A DNA stretch of 64,000 bases. Source: Streptomyces luomodiensis. Lineage in GTDB: Bacteria; Actinomycetota; Actinomycetes; Streptomycetales; Streptomycetaceae. The DNA lies in the NCBI RefSeq assembly GCF_031679605.1, contig NZ_CP117522.1, forward strand, positions 5,208,001-5,272,000, written 5' to 3'. The notes beneath the pieces were generated by a model. It saw only the letters and a program-made list of their open reading frames with translations. It was not told where the DNA came from and did not search any database. This document shows, piece after piece, positions 24,651-32,308 of the stretch. Position numbers and translations under genes: made by a program. Positions within the stretch are counted from its first letter, which is position 1. Each line of letters begins with the position of its first letter.

Positions 24651-24740
24651 CAACAAAGAAGCCCCGGGCCGCTGGCCTGGGGCTTTGCGCCGGAGCGGGT
24701 GACGGGAATCGAACCCGCGCTCTGAGCTTGGGAATCACCG
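24651..24740 (-). repeat. tRNA-Gly 3'-half scar A (attachment-site remnant)
   Basis: About 90 bp repeating the region around the end of the intact tRNA-Gly at 27718: CAACAAA, the GCCCCGGGCC terminator stem, then the tRNA 3' half from the acceptor stem back to the anticodon loop (24692-24734). Identity to the tRNA stops at the anticodon, where AATCACCG replaces it. At 24821-24837, TTGACCGTGGTTCACCG follows at the same distance as in scar B. This is the layout left by a site-specific element that integrated at the tRNA. Confidence 0.75.
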
Positions 24741-24875
24741 GCTGTTTGCAGCCGATCATTGCGCTGACCTGGGTAAACAGGTTCTGGTGTGATCTTGGGC
24801 GTGGGCTCCTATAGCTGGTGTTGACCGTGGTTCACCGGTCGTTCTGGCACGTATCTCGCACGGTGGTAGCTGCGG

Positions 24876-25136
24876 TCACTCGTATACGACTGCGGCGCTC
24901 AGCGCACGGGCGAACAACGTCCAGGCGTCATCCGCTGGCATTTCTTCGCCGAAGTGCCGATACCACGCTGGTGATCCCTCGGGCCACGCCGCCAGTGCCT
25001 CTAGGTAGTGCTCAAGCGTGGGGTTCTCGCATTCATCGCCTCGTTCGAGGAGATCGTCACGCAGGCCGAGTATGTGGCTCACCAGGGCTTCCCGGCTGTC
25101 GACTCCGTGCGCAGGGTGGTCCGAAAAGTCCTCCAT
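24876..25136 (-). CDS. DUF7660 family protein
   Basis: 86 residues, acidic, starting MEDFSDHPAHGVDSREALVSH, with the conserved core TLEHYLEALAAWPEGSPAWYR and FARALSAAVVYE at the C-terminus. The family is small, uncharacterised and often in accessory regions. A broken paralogue lies at 19821. The stop codon lies about 10 bp beyond the arm-like end of scar A, so the gene appears to be cargo of the element that left the scar. Function unknown. Confidence 0.7.
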   Translation of the reverse strand: MEDFSDHPAHGVDSREALVSHILGLRDDLLERGDECENPTLEHYLEALAAWPEGSPAWYRHFGEEMPADDAWTLFARALSAAVVYE

Positions 25137-25225
25137 GGCGGCACCTTAGTGTGGCCTGCTGCCTCACTTCGATCTGCACCTCGGCCAAGGTTGCCCGGCC
25201 CGGTCGGGGCTGGTGACGGTGGGCT

Positions 25226-25639
25226 ATGGCCTCGTTGGTTGCTGTACTTCGTTGCTGTACAGCTGATGAGCTCGACCCCAGTTTGCGCAGGGTAGGCCTC
25301 TGCAAGAATCTGCTGGTGCAGCCCACGCCGGATGACCCGTCGCAGCTCCCCGCCCCGTGGTGGGTGCCTGATGGTGGCATGCATGTGCTGGAAGTGGAGT
25401 TGCGCCGCGAGCTTGCTCATGGACACCCGCTGTATGGCGCTCGGGTCTCTGCTGCTGCCCGGTGCGAAGGATGTGACGACGTGCTGTTCAGCGTTGCCGG
25501 CCGTCCCTTCCCCTGGGCTGTGGTGCACTTGACCTGGGCGGGTCACGAGGAGCGCCTGCCTTGGCCAATGACGACACCGCTGGCCAGCCTGGCCGACCTC
25601 CTCGCCAAGTGGGCCGACCACGGATGCACCAGCGATTAG
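25226..25639 (+). CDS. Hypothetical protein, immunity-like or cargo
   Basis: 137 residues; the conserved-looking part is ELRRELAHGHPLYGARVSA, CDDVLFSV and PWAVVHLTWAGHEERLPWPMT. I have seen similar small streptomycete proteins of unknown function but cannot assign one. Several starts are possible (ATG 25226, GTG 25315, ATG 25379); the N-terminal 30-50 residues look less protein-like than the rest, so a later start is likely. It is the only plus-strand gene between the two tRNA scars. Confidence 0.5.
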   Translation: MASLVAVLRCCTADELDPSLRRVGLCKNLLVQPTPDDPSQLPAPWWVPDGGMHVLEVELRRELAHGHPLYGARVSAAARCEGCDDVLFSVAGRPFPWAVVHLTWAGHEERLPWPMTTPLASLADLLAKWADHGCTSD

Positions 25640-25699
25640 CGGCCGGCCTCTTCACCGAGCGGCAGCCGGATCGAGAGCTGACCTGTCCCACCTGCCGCG

Positions 25700-26321
25700 C
25701 TACTCGTCATCGACTTCCAGCTCGTGGAGTCGCTCCGTGATGTCGTCGGCCCACGACTATGCCCATCTGCGCAGTTCGGCGGTGGCTGCTTCGTCGAGGC
25801 CGTACGCGGCGAACTCGGCGTCGTCGATCCAGTCGATGCCGGTGAGCCGGGCCTGGAGGTCGTCGAGGTCGAAGCTGTCTCGGGCATGGCGTCGGCCGAG
25901 TGTTTCCAGTTCAGTATTACTCCAACGGTCCGCCGCGGCTCGGACATCAATCAGGTCGCGGGCGAGCCCGCGGTCGGCCAACGCGCGCACCTTCGTACCG
26001 ACCACATCTTCGAGGGAGAGCACCAGACCGTGTTCTGTCTTCACAGGCGGGCGCCAGAGTGTGACGATCAGCCGCGCGGACAGTGGATCGGTTTCCAACG
26101 CCCTTGACGTGCCAACCGCGTTCTTCCAGTCCCGCGCGTACCGTCCGTGCGATGTTGTCCATCCGTTCCGGATTCTCTGTAGCGACGTCCAGATCCTGGC
26201 TGAGCCGGTCGACCAACCCATGCGCTTGCACCGCGTAGCCGCCGGTGAGGACGAGTGGGTAGGCACCTCCCACGGCAAGCACATCTGAGAGCAGTCGACG
26301 GTGCAGGTCCGTGAGGTTCAC
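25700..26321 (-). pseudogene. AbiEii-type nucleotidyltransferase toxin, frameshift plus amber
   Basis: The N-terminal frame starts with GTG 26321, overlapping the upstream stop (GTGA), and reads NLTDLHRRLLSDVLAVGG and LTGGYAVQAHGLVDRLSQDLDVA, the GG-x9-DxD nucleotidyltransferase signature. After ERGWHVK (about 26103) one extra G shifts the frame; the C-terminal half continues in another frame as ALETDPLSARLIVTLW, VGTKVRALADRGLARDLIDV and LRRWA, where a TAG at 25757-25759 interrupts. Read-through continues SWADDITERLHELEVDDE to 25700. Two independent lesions make a sequencing error an unlikely explanation. Intact members transfer nucleotides to tRNA and mediate abortive infection. Confidence 0.72.
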
Positions 26322-26665
26322 GCGACGGCCTGGGCATGGTGAGCCAGCTCGGGGAAGGCGCTCTCCCAGGCGTCGCGGATATCGCGGCTGATCAAAGTGC
26401 GGAGGACGGACCACATGCTGACCAGCAGGTCCTGGTTGAGGTACTGCACCAGATCATCGTGCATCCCCTCGGCCAAGGTGATCCGGTAGAAGCTCATCCT
26501 CAGCCGGGGCTGGTCAAGATCGAAGTGAGTTAGCCCCGACCATGCCATGTGCAGCGGGAGGCCGACGATGCCATGGGCCGGGCCTGCGAGCTCCGAGAGC
26601 TCGGCGGGGAGCCGCCGAGTGAACTTGGCGCGGCGAACCTCGGAGGCGCTGGGCGTTGATGCCAT
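26318..26665 (-). CDS. Partner gene of the AbiEii-like toxin (antitoxin-like)
   Basis: 115 residues, MASTPSASEVRRAKFTRRL onward, with a hydrophobic core and HHAQAVA end. Its stop overlaps the start of the broken nucleotidyltransferase, the normal order of such modules, so it is probably the cognate antitoxin or regulator, though I do not see the usual winged helix of AbiEi. Start: ATG 26665, preceded by AATAAT six bases upstream, a possible leaderless -10. Now that the toxin is broken, this gene is an orphan. Confidence 0.55.
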   Translation of the reverse strand: MASTPSASEVRRAKFTRRLPAELSELAGPAHGIVGLPLHMAWSGLTHFDLDQPRLRMSFYRITLAEGMHDDLVQYLNQDLLVSMWSVLRTLISRDIRDAWESAFPELAHHAQAVA

Positions 26666-26722
26666 GCCTCGATTATTCCGCAGGGCAAAGCCGCTGGGGG
26701 CCTGCGGGAGAGAAGGGTTGGT

Positions 26723-26812
26723 CAACAAACAAGGCCCGGGTCGCTGACCTGGGCCTTCGTCGTGGAGCGGGTGACGGGAATCGAACCCGCGCTCTGAGCT
26801 TGGGAATCACCG
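26723..26812 (-). repeat. tRNA-Gly 3'-half scar B (attachment-site remnant)
   Basis: Second copy of the terminator plus tRNA 3' half (tRNA part 26764-26806), again ending in AATCACCG at the anticodon. The arm motif TTGACCGTGGTTCACCG follows at 26895-26911, 89 bp from the tRNA break, against 87 bp in scar A. GGGCACG repeats lie just beyond (26919-26936), as in arm-type integrase binding sites. Confidence 0.75.
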
Positions 26813-26945
26813 TGCCTGGCGGCGGTGAAACCGGCCCTGGCCTGGTGAAACAGGCGTTCTGGCGTGCCGCGCTGGAGTTCGTTGTAGACCCTGATTGACC
26901 GTGGTTCACCGCTTGATCGGGCACGCATCGGGCACGGCGTGGGCC

Positions 26946-27356
26946 TCAAGGCAGAAGCGTCAGTGCCGGGACGTGGAGCGGCTTGATGGCGTGGAAATGA
27001 CGGTGATCCAGGGTGGCGACACTCGATGCCCTGAGCCTTTCTGCGAGGGCGACCACTGAGGCGTCGGCGATTCCGAGAGGGAATCCGCGGTATTGCTGCA
27101 TGAGCTCGGCCATGCGGGAAAGGTCGGCTCGCTCGGTGGGCACCTGGACGAGGTCCTCTGCGGCAACGGCCTCGATGAGGTTGATCTCTGCGTCGGGGCT
27201 GACGTACTTGGCCAGTAGGTAGCAGGCTTCGGTGAGCACGTACGGCGTGATCAGTAGTTCGCCGTCGTGGGACTCCAGCAGCTCGGCGCAACTCTTGTGG
27301 TCGGGGTCGTTCCGGTTCAGCAGGGCGACGATGGGGCCTGTGTCAACGATCAGCAT
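26946..27356 (-). CDS. PIN domain toxin (VapC)
   Basis: 136 residues. The PIN acidic residues are complete: Asp5 (LIVDTGPIVALL), Glu43 (VLTEACYLL), Asp98 (LGIADASVVALAE) and Asp117 (ATLDHRHF). It is a type II toxin ribonuclease. The start at ATG 27356 overlaps the upstream antitoxin gene by 14 bp. The stop lies directly after the arm-like end of scar B, mirroring the position of the DUF7660 gene beside scar A. Confidence 0.87.
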   Translation of the reverse strand: MLIVDTGPIVALLNRNDPDHKSCAELLESHDGELLITPYVLTEACYLLAKYVSPDAEINLIEAVAAEDLVQVPTERADLSRMAELMQQYRGFPLGIADASVVALAERLRASSVATLDHRHFHAIKPLHVPALTLLP

Positions 27357-27564
27357 CGGCCTCGCCGAGCTCCTCGCGAGCGATGTCCTTGGCGCGAGCT
27401 CCAAGGTCGTCCGACGGTCCGTCGAAGCTTCGCAGAACGCGGAAGCGGCTCGGCGGCGGCGTCTTCACCAGGCGCAGGGCGTGCCGACGCAGCTCTTCGA
27501 CCTGCTCGGGTTCAAGCCGCTCGATGATGTCGTGCAGATCGCTGTAGTCGTGGGCGGCAGTCAT
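27343..27564 (-). CDS. VapB-like antitoxin
   Basis: 73 residues, MTAAHDYSDLHDIIERLEP onward. An N-terminal helical region (EQVEELRRHALRLV) is followed by a C-terminal tail (SFDGPSDDLGARAKDIARE) of the kind that binds a PIN toxin. The start is ATG 27564 with GGGAGA about 6 bases upstream. It overlaps the PIN gene, so the two are co-translated. No clear DNA-binding motif is visible in this short form. Confidence 0.72.
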   Translation of the reverse strand: MTAAHDYSDLHDIIERLEPEQVEELRRHALRLVKTPPPSRFRVLRSFDGPSDDLGARAKDIAREELGEADADR

Positions 27565-27685
27565 CAGACTCTCCCTGTTGGCCGTCTCTGCTGCCACGAT
27601 AGCGTTCGACCGAGAAGACCGCCGAGGACTCCTGCGGGTGGTGCGCATGTGGTGCGCGAGGCTTAACTCGGTCTAGACAACAAAC

Positions 27686-27712
27686 AAGCCCCGGGCCGCT
27701 GGCCTGGAGCTT
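27686..27712 (-). terminator. Terminator of the tRNA-Gly transcript
   Basis: Hairpin AAGCTCCAGGCC / GGCCCGGGGCTT on the minus strand, 6 bases beyond the encoded CCA, followed by GTTTGTTG. The same structure is copied in scars A and B. Confidence 0.7.
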
Positions 27713-27717
27713 CTGTC

Positions 27718-27791
27718 TGGAGCGGGTGACGGGAATCGAACCCGCGCTCTGAGCTTGGGAAGCTCATGTTCTACCATTAAACTACACCCGC
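27718..27791 (-). tRNA. tRNA-Gly(TCC), intact
   Basis: The minus strand folds as a complete cloverleaf: acceptor arms GCGGGTG and CACCCGC, D-loop AATGGTAG, anticodon loop CTTCCCA (anticodon TCC), T-loop GGTTCGATTCC, discriminator T and an encoded CCA. It is the attachment site implied by the two 3'-half copies at 24.65 and 26.72 kb. Confidence 0.95.
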
Positions 27792-27867
27792 GAGGGGCGC
27801 CTGATCTCTGGCGCCGCATCGTCGGACACTTTACCCCATCGCTGACCCCCGGCGCATTCGTCGTGGG

Positions 27868-28010
27868 GTCTTTGTGTTGTGCGGGGTGGGATGGGGGTGG
27901 AGTCGGGGGTGGTTTGGGGTGGTTTCTGGGTGGTTTTTGGTGGGGCGGGTGGGGGAGAAGCGGCTGTTGGGGTGCGGGAGTTGGGCGTACGGTGGGGGTG
28001 CGGTGAGAGG
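27868..28010 (+). other. G-rich, strand-skewed stretch
   Basis: About 140 bp with at least ten runs of 3-5 G on the plus strand, mixed with TTT. No gene is supported here. Four closely spaced G-runs in several windows could form G-quadruplexes. It precedes a small conserved gene at 28098. Confidence 0.6.
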
Positions 28011-28097
28011 CCGGAGTGCCGCGTGGAGTGGGGTGTGCTTGATCCCCTAATGTGGCTTTTGTCGTCCACGTCGTCCACGTTCTTGGGGAAGGGACTC

Positions 28098-28262
28098 ATG
28101 GAGCGCACCGTCGTCCGCTGTGCTGAAGGGCACGTGTTCAGCACTGCCTCGTTCCCAATGCAGCACCTCACCGTCGACCGTATCGGCCCCGGCCGGCTGC
28201 TGCGGTGCCCGCGTTGTGCCCGGCTCCGGCACGCGGTGCCGGTGGCCGCCGAGAAGCGGTGA
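28098..28262 (+). CDS. Small zinc-ribbon-like protein
   Basis: 54 residues: MERTVVRCAEGHVFSTASF and LLRCPRCARLRHAVPV. Cys8, His12 and the CPRC pair suggest a single metal-binding knuckle. Near-identical small proteins occur beside dcd in other streptomycetes, in my recollection, so it is likely a real conserved gene. It may be a nucleic-acid or protein-binding knuckle; function unknown. GAAGGG lies 5 bases before the ATG. Confidence 0.65.
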   Translation: MERTVVRCAEGHVFSTASFPMQHLTVDRIGPGRLLRCPRCARLRHAVPVAAEKR

Positions 28263-28342
28263 GCGGTAGCCGATGAAGTCGCAGGGTGCGGGCCCGGTCC
28301 GGTGGGACCGGGCCTGTGCCGTGGGGGCGGGTCCGGTGTGCG

Positions 28343-28348
28343 TATCCT
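28343..28348 (+). promoter_or_regulatory. -10 box of a leaderless dcd transcript
   Basis: TATCCT 6 bases before the GTG start of dcd, with no ribosome-binding site in between. It fits transcription starting at the start codon. Confidence 0.5.
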
Positions 28349-28354
28349 CGTTGG

Positions 28355-28930
28355 GTGCTTCTCTCAGACAAGGACATCCGGGCCGAGATCGACGCCGGAC
28401 GGGTGCGGATTGATCCGTACGATTCGGCGATGGTGCAGCCGTCGAGCATCGACGTGCGGCTGGACCGGTTCTTCCGGGTGTTCGAGAACCACCGCTACCC
28501 GCATATCGACCCGGCGGTGGAGCAGCCCGATCTGACGCGGCTGGTGGAGCCCGAGGGCGAGGACGCGTTCATCCTGCACCCCGGGGAGTTCGTGCTGGCC
28601 TCGACGTACGAGGTCGTGTCGCTGCCGGACGACATCGCCTCGCGGCTCGAGGGGAAGTCGAGTCTGGGGCGGCTGGGGCTGCTGACGCACTCCACGGCGG
28701 GGTTCATCGACCCGGGGTTCTCCGGGCATGTCACGCTCGAGCTGTCGAATGTCGCGACGCTGCCGATCAAGCTGTGGCCGGGGATGAAGATCGGGCAGCT
28801 GTGCATGTTCCGGCTGACCTCGCCCGCCGAGCATCCTTACGGCTCCGCCCGTTACGGGTCCCGATACCAGGGGCAGCGCGGGCCGACGCCCTCGCGGTCG
28901 TTCCAGAACTTCCACCGGACGAAGGTGTGA
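28355..28930 (+). CDS. dcd: dCTP deaminase
   Basis: 191 residues; converts dCTP to dUTP, the precursor for thymidylate synthesis. The trimeric dUTPase-fold pattern is clear: [46 protein letters not shown] with the catalytic Glu of the family in the AGFIDPG-GHVTLE region, and the C-terminal [11 protein letters not shown] nucleotide-closing loop. Start GTG 28355 as predicted for a leaderless mRNA; family conservation begins there. Its stop overlaps the GTG of the phosphoribosyltransferase gene, so the two are co-translated. Confidence 0.95.
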   Translation: MLLSDKDIRAEIDAGRVRIDPYDSAMVQPSSIDVRLDRFFRVFENHRYPHIDPAVEQPDLTRLVEPEGEDAFILHPGEFVLASTYEVVSLPDDIASRLEGKSSLGRLGLLTHSTAGFIDPGFSGHVTLELSNVATLPIKLWPGMKIGQLCMFRLTSPAEHPYGSARYGSRYQGQRGPTPSRSFQNFHRTKV

Positions 28931-29433
28931 GCGGCGTGGCTGAGGAGCGCGAGAACCTTACGTACGAGCGGTTCGGTGCCGCGGTCCGCGAGCTGGCGCA
29001 GAAGATCGCCGACGATGGGTACGAGCCCGACATCGTGCTCTCCATAGCCCGCGGCGGGGTCTTCGTCGCCGGCGGGCTGGCGTACGCGCTGGACTGCAAG
29101 AACATCCACTTGGTGAACGTCGAGTTCTACACGGGCGTGGGGACCACCCTCGACATGCCCGTGATGCTCGCGCCCGTGCCCAACGCGATCGACTTCTCCG
29201 ACAAGAAGGTGCTGATCGCCGATGACGTGGCGGACACCGGCAAGACGCTGAAGCTCGTCCGTGACTTCTGCCTCGGCACGGTCGCCGAGGTGCGCAGCGC
29301 GGTGATCTACGAGAAGCCGCAGTCGCTGGTGAAGTGCGAGTACGTCTGGCAGCGCACCGATCGGTGGATCAACTTCCCGTGGAGTGTCGAACAGCCCGTC
29401 GTGCGCAGGGAGGGGCAGGTGCGGGACGCTTGA
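28927..29433 (+). CDS. Purine-type phosphoribosyltransferase
   Basis: 168 residues. The PRPP-binding loop [14 protein letters not shown] (about 95-108) is the type I phosphoribosyltransferase signature, and [18 protein letters not shown] near residue 40 supplies the PPi loop. Members salvage purine bases (xanthine, guanine, hypoxanthine) to the nucleoside monophosphate; the substrate is not fixed by sequence. The GTG overlaps the dcd stop (GTGA), giving a tight two-gene nucleotide operon; GTG 28936 is an alternative start. A hairpin terminator follows 75 bp downstream. Confidence 0.87.
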   Translation: MSGVAEERENLTYERFGAAVRELAQKIADDGYEPDIVLSIARGGVFVAGGLAYALDCKNIHLVNVEFYTGVGTTLDMPVMLAPVPNAIDFSDKKVLIADDVADTGKTLKLVRDFCLGTVAEVRSAVIYEKPQSLVKCEYVWQRTDRWINFPWSVEQPVVRREGQVRDA

Positions 29434-29507
29434 GGCGGCTTGTTTGAGATGCCGCGCCTGATGGGCCGCGCTTGATGGGCCGCGTTTGAGGTGGTGCGTT
29501 GGAGATG

Positions 29508-29529
29508 GGGGCCCGCTGGTGCGGGCCCC
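29508..29529 (+). terminator. Terminator after the dcd operon
   Basis: 9-bp stem GGGGCCCGC with a TGGT loop, then CTTGGTC. It lies between convergent genes. Confidence 0.65.
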
Positions 29530-29559
29530 TTGGTCGTTCGGCCTGCGGTGGTGGTGGCC

Positions 29560-30522
29560 TTACAGCGTGCCCAGCTTCAGCAGGCTCAGCAGTGCGATCA
29601 GCTGGATCGCCGAGGCGCCCAGCGCCTTCGGCCACGGCAGGTCGTGCGACTTGCTCACCATCGAGGTGAAGAGCGCACCCGCTGCCAGCCAGGTCGCCCA
29701 GCCCAGCACCTTCACCAGCGAGCTGTCCCCGCCCAGGAAGAGCGCGAACACCAGCCGCGGCGTGTCCGAGATCGACATGATCAGCATCGACAGGCCGATG
29801 GTCGGCGCCCAGATGCCGTTGCCGCCCAGCTGGCGGGCGAGGGTGTGGGTGACGGCGCCCAGGATCAGCCCGCTGATCAGCACGGCGACGCCCGCGGTGA
29901 GGACCCACGGGATGCTGTTGGACATGGGGGCGTTGAGGACGTCCTCACGGGCGTCGTCGAAGCCGAAGACCGCCAGCAGACCGTAGATGAAGGTCACGAT
30001 CAGCGCCGGGCCCCACACCGCGTAGTCCCGCATCGCCCAGAAGGTGTCCGACGGGCGCAGCACGATGCCGCTCAGCAGCTGCTTCCAGGGCAGCCGGGGG
30101 CCGGCGGGCGGGGCGGTGGAGGAGCCGGTGCGGTAGGTCTGCCCGGCGTAGCCGCCGTCGTACGAACCGGGGTCCTGGCCGTACGGGTCGTACGCGTCGG
30201 GCCCCTCGCCGATGCTGAACTGCTGCGTATGGCCCGCGTTGTTGTCGGCGTACGCGCCGCCCTGTCCGTACGGTCTCTGCCCCTGGCCGTAGCCTCCCGG
30301 GCCGGGGCCGGGACCCTGCCCGGCCCCGGGCCCGGGGCCGTAGTGCGGGTCCTGGCTGCCGAAGTACTCCGGCTCTCCCTGTGAGGCGGGCTGCTGCCAC
30401 TGCGGCTGCGGCTGACCGCCGTACGGCTCGTGCTGCCCGTACGGCGGCTGCGGCGGTCGCTGCTGCTGCCCCTGTTGCGCGGAGTGGGAGTCCCGTCCGC
30501 GTCCGATCCTGAATCCAGCCAC
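29560..30522 (-). CDS. Yip1-domain membrane protein
   Basis: 320 residues. The first half (about 15-140) is a Gln/Pro/Gly/Tyr-rich disordered region (QPPYGQHEPYGGQPQPQWQQ, PGPGPGGYGQGQ). The second half has five predicted membrane segments, starting with FWAMRDYAVWGPALIVTFIYGLL, the Yip1-type arrangement. Proline/tyrosine-rich cytosolic tails on such proteins are common in actinobacteria, possibly as interaction sites at the membrane. GTG 30522 is chosen because TACGTT is 6 bases before it; ATG 30525 is one codon upstream. Function unknown. Confidence 0.75.
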   Translation of the reverse strand: MAGFRIGRGRDSHSAQQGQQQRPPQPPYGQHEPYGGQPQPQWQQPASQGEPEYFGSQDPHYGPGPGAGQGPGPGPGGYGQGQRPYGQGGAYADNNAGHTQQFSIGEGPDAYDPYGQDPGSYDGGYAGQTYRTGSSTAPPAGPRLPWKQLLSGIVLRPSDTFWAMRDYAVWGPALIVTFIYGLLAVFGFDDAREDVLNAPMSNSIPWVLTAGVAVLISGLILGAVTHTLARQLGGNGIWAPTIGLSMLIMSISDTPRLVFALFLGGDSSLVKVLGWATWLAAGALFTSMVSKSHDLPWPKALGASAIQLIALLSLLKLGTL

Positions 30523-30685
30523 CATGTGAACGTACCCGGTCGTAGCGGGCCGGGTGCGGGAGCTGCGTGGCAGGGCCAGGCATTGCGGCCGAGCTGTGAC
30601 ATCCCCTAGGGGGTTCCGGTTGGGTTTTCCCCCGGTGGTTGGTGGGGGTGGCCGGTGTCTCGCCTCTCTCCGCCGCCGCCTCCTC

Positions 30686-32308
30686 CTAGTCCGCGTCCGC
30701 GTCCGTGTCCGCGTCCGTGTCCGTGTCCGTGTCCGCGTCCGGGTGCGCGTTCGCGTCCGTCGCGAAGGGCTTGCTGCTGAAGGCCGTCTTGTCCGCGGTG
30801 CCGTCCGTGATCCACCACCGTTCGGGGCGTTCGCCGTACCGCGAGAAGGCCAGACCACGGCCCCAGGCCAGTACGATCTCGTCCTTACCGTCATGATCGA
30901 AGTCCGCGACGCCGTAGAGCCGGGCCGCCCGCTCGTCCTTACGGACCGCCTTGCCGTCCACGACGGCGGGTGTCGTGCGGGTCAGCAGGCGGCGCTCGGC
31001 GACGCGGATCGGGCCGCCGTGGGAGCCCTGCCGGAGGGTGAGCAGCTCGACGCCGCCCCGGCCGAGCGAGACGGCCAGCTCATCGGTGCCGTTCCCGTCG
31101 GTGTCGGCGGCGGCCAGCGCGCCCGACATTCCGGGGATCTTGAGGGGGCGCGGAGGGGAACCCGCCGTCTCCGCCGCCTCCTTGGGGTAGACGCTCACCG
31201 TCTTGCCGATGTCCGGCCGCTCCGTCTCACCGCCCGGTTCGTCGTCGCGGGTGCCGCTGTCGCCGACCGCGACGTCGCGGCGGCCGTCGCCGTCGAAGTC
31301 GCCGAAGGTGATCGAGTTGCCCTCGCGCAGCGTGCGGGCCTTATGGCTGAGACCGTGGGGGCCGGCGACGAGGAGGGCGGAGCCGGACTGTTCGTTGGAG
31401 TTGAGCGCGTGCACCACCAGATCGGTGGCGCGGTGGCCGTCGATGGTGTCGGCGATGAGATCGCCGATCTCTCCGTGGCCGTCCAGCGGACTCGGGTACG
31501 GAACGGCCCTGGCGGCCTTGCCCGCCCGGTTGAACGGTCCGTACAGCACCAGTAGCGAGCGGCGGTCCGCGCGGATCAGGGCGAGGTCGTGGTGGCCGTC
31601 GCCGTTGAAGTCGCCGACGGTCGGGCGCTGGGCATCCACCCCGTCGTCCGGGCCGGTCAGCTCGACACGGGCGGCGGCGCGGCCCCGGCGGGGGCCGCCG
31701 GGGCCGCCCCAGGAGACGTAGGGGACGGTCCGGACGGTGGCCTGGGTGCGCTCGGTCTCGCGTGCGCCGAGCGCCTCGCCCGCCGTGGTGGTCACATCGG
31801 CGTAGCCGTCGCCGTCGAGGTCGGCCGTGGCCACCTCGGTCGCGCCCGCGACGGTGACGTCCTGGGACGGCAGGCCGAGGTCCCGGTGGCGGAGCACGGT
31901 GCGGGTGGCGGGATCCAGACCGTGGGACGAGCCGTGGACGAAGGCGATCCGGCTGGGCAGACCGCCCTTGCCGGACGGGACGGGGAGGCGCAGATCGGGA
32001 TAGCCGTCGCCGTTGACGTCATCCGGCAGCCGGCTGCCCTTGCCGTGGGGGACGGGCGCGGTCGCGGTGGGGGTGATGACGGACCCGGCGGAGGGGGAGC
32101 CGGCGTGCCCGCCGCGTTCCGCCCGCGCGCCGTCGTCGGGGCCGCAGCCGGCGAGCAGCAGCGCCAGGCCGGCCGTACCGGCGGTGACGAGGAACGACGT
32201 GGGGAGACGGGAGGCGGGGAAGTGGGCGGTGCGGGTGCCGCGGGGGGAGCGGTGTCGGGGGCCCGGGACGCGGCCGGGTGGTGCGATGGGGGGAGGTGCG
32301 GGCGTCAT
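30686..32308 (-). CDS. FG-GAP beta-propeller lipoprotein
   Basis: 540 residues, exported and lipid-anchored: hydrophobic segment LVTAGTAGLALLLAGC with the lipobox Cys at about 55. At least six calcium-loop repeats follow (DVNGDGYPDL, DLDGDGYADV, DFNGDGHHDL, DFDGDGRRDV, DTDGNGTDEL, DFDHDGKDEI), the integrin-alpha-like FG-GAP propeller used for ligand or surface binding. The C-terminus ends in an Asp-Ala/Asp-Thr dipeptide tail encoded by hexanucleotide repeats. GAGGTG precedes the ATG. The ligand is unknown. Confidence 0.88.
   Translation of the reverse strand: MTPAPPPIAPPGRVPGPRHRSPRGTRTAHFPASRLPTSFLVTAGTAGLALLLAGCGPDDGARAERGGHAGSPSAGSVITPTATAPVPHGKGSRLPDDVNGDGYPDLRLPVPSGKGGLPSRIAFVHGSSHGLDPATRTVLRHRDLGLPSQDVTVAGATEVATADLDGDGYADVTTTAGEALGARETERTQATVRTVPYVSWGGPGGPRRGRAAARVELTGPDDGVDAQRPTVGDFNGDGHHDLALIRADRRSLLVLYGPFNRAGKAARAVPYPSPLDGHGEIGDLIADTIDGHRATDLVVHALNSNEQSGSALLVAGPHGLSHKARTLREGNSITFGDFDGDGRRDVAVGDSGTRDDEPGGETERPDIGKTVSVYPKEAAETAGSPPRPLKIPGMSGALAAADTDGNGTDELAVSLGRGGVELLTLRQGSHGGPIRVAERRLLTRTTPAVVDGKAVRKDERAARLYGVADFDHDGKDEIVLAWGRGLAFSRYGERPERWWITDGTADKTAFSSKPFATDANAHPDADTDTDTDADTDADAD
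30689..30741 (-). repeat. Hexanucleotide coding repeat (GTCCGY)
   Basis: About nine tandem copies of GTCCGC/GTCCGT encoding alternating Asp-Ala and Asp-Thr at the C-terminus of the FG-GAP lipoprotein. Copy-number change adds or removes two residues without breaking the frame. Confidence 0.85.

Noticed and set aside
24692..24734. A tRNA-Gly gene at 24.7 kb (and a similar one at 26.8 kb)
   Set aside because: Only the 3' half from the anticodon is present; the acceptor 5' strand, D-arm and half the anticodon arm are missing, so neither can fold as a tRNA.
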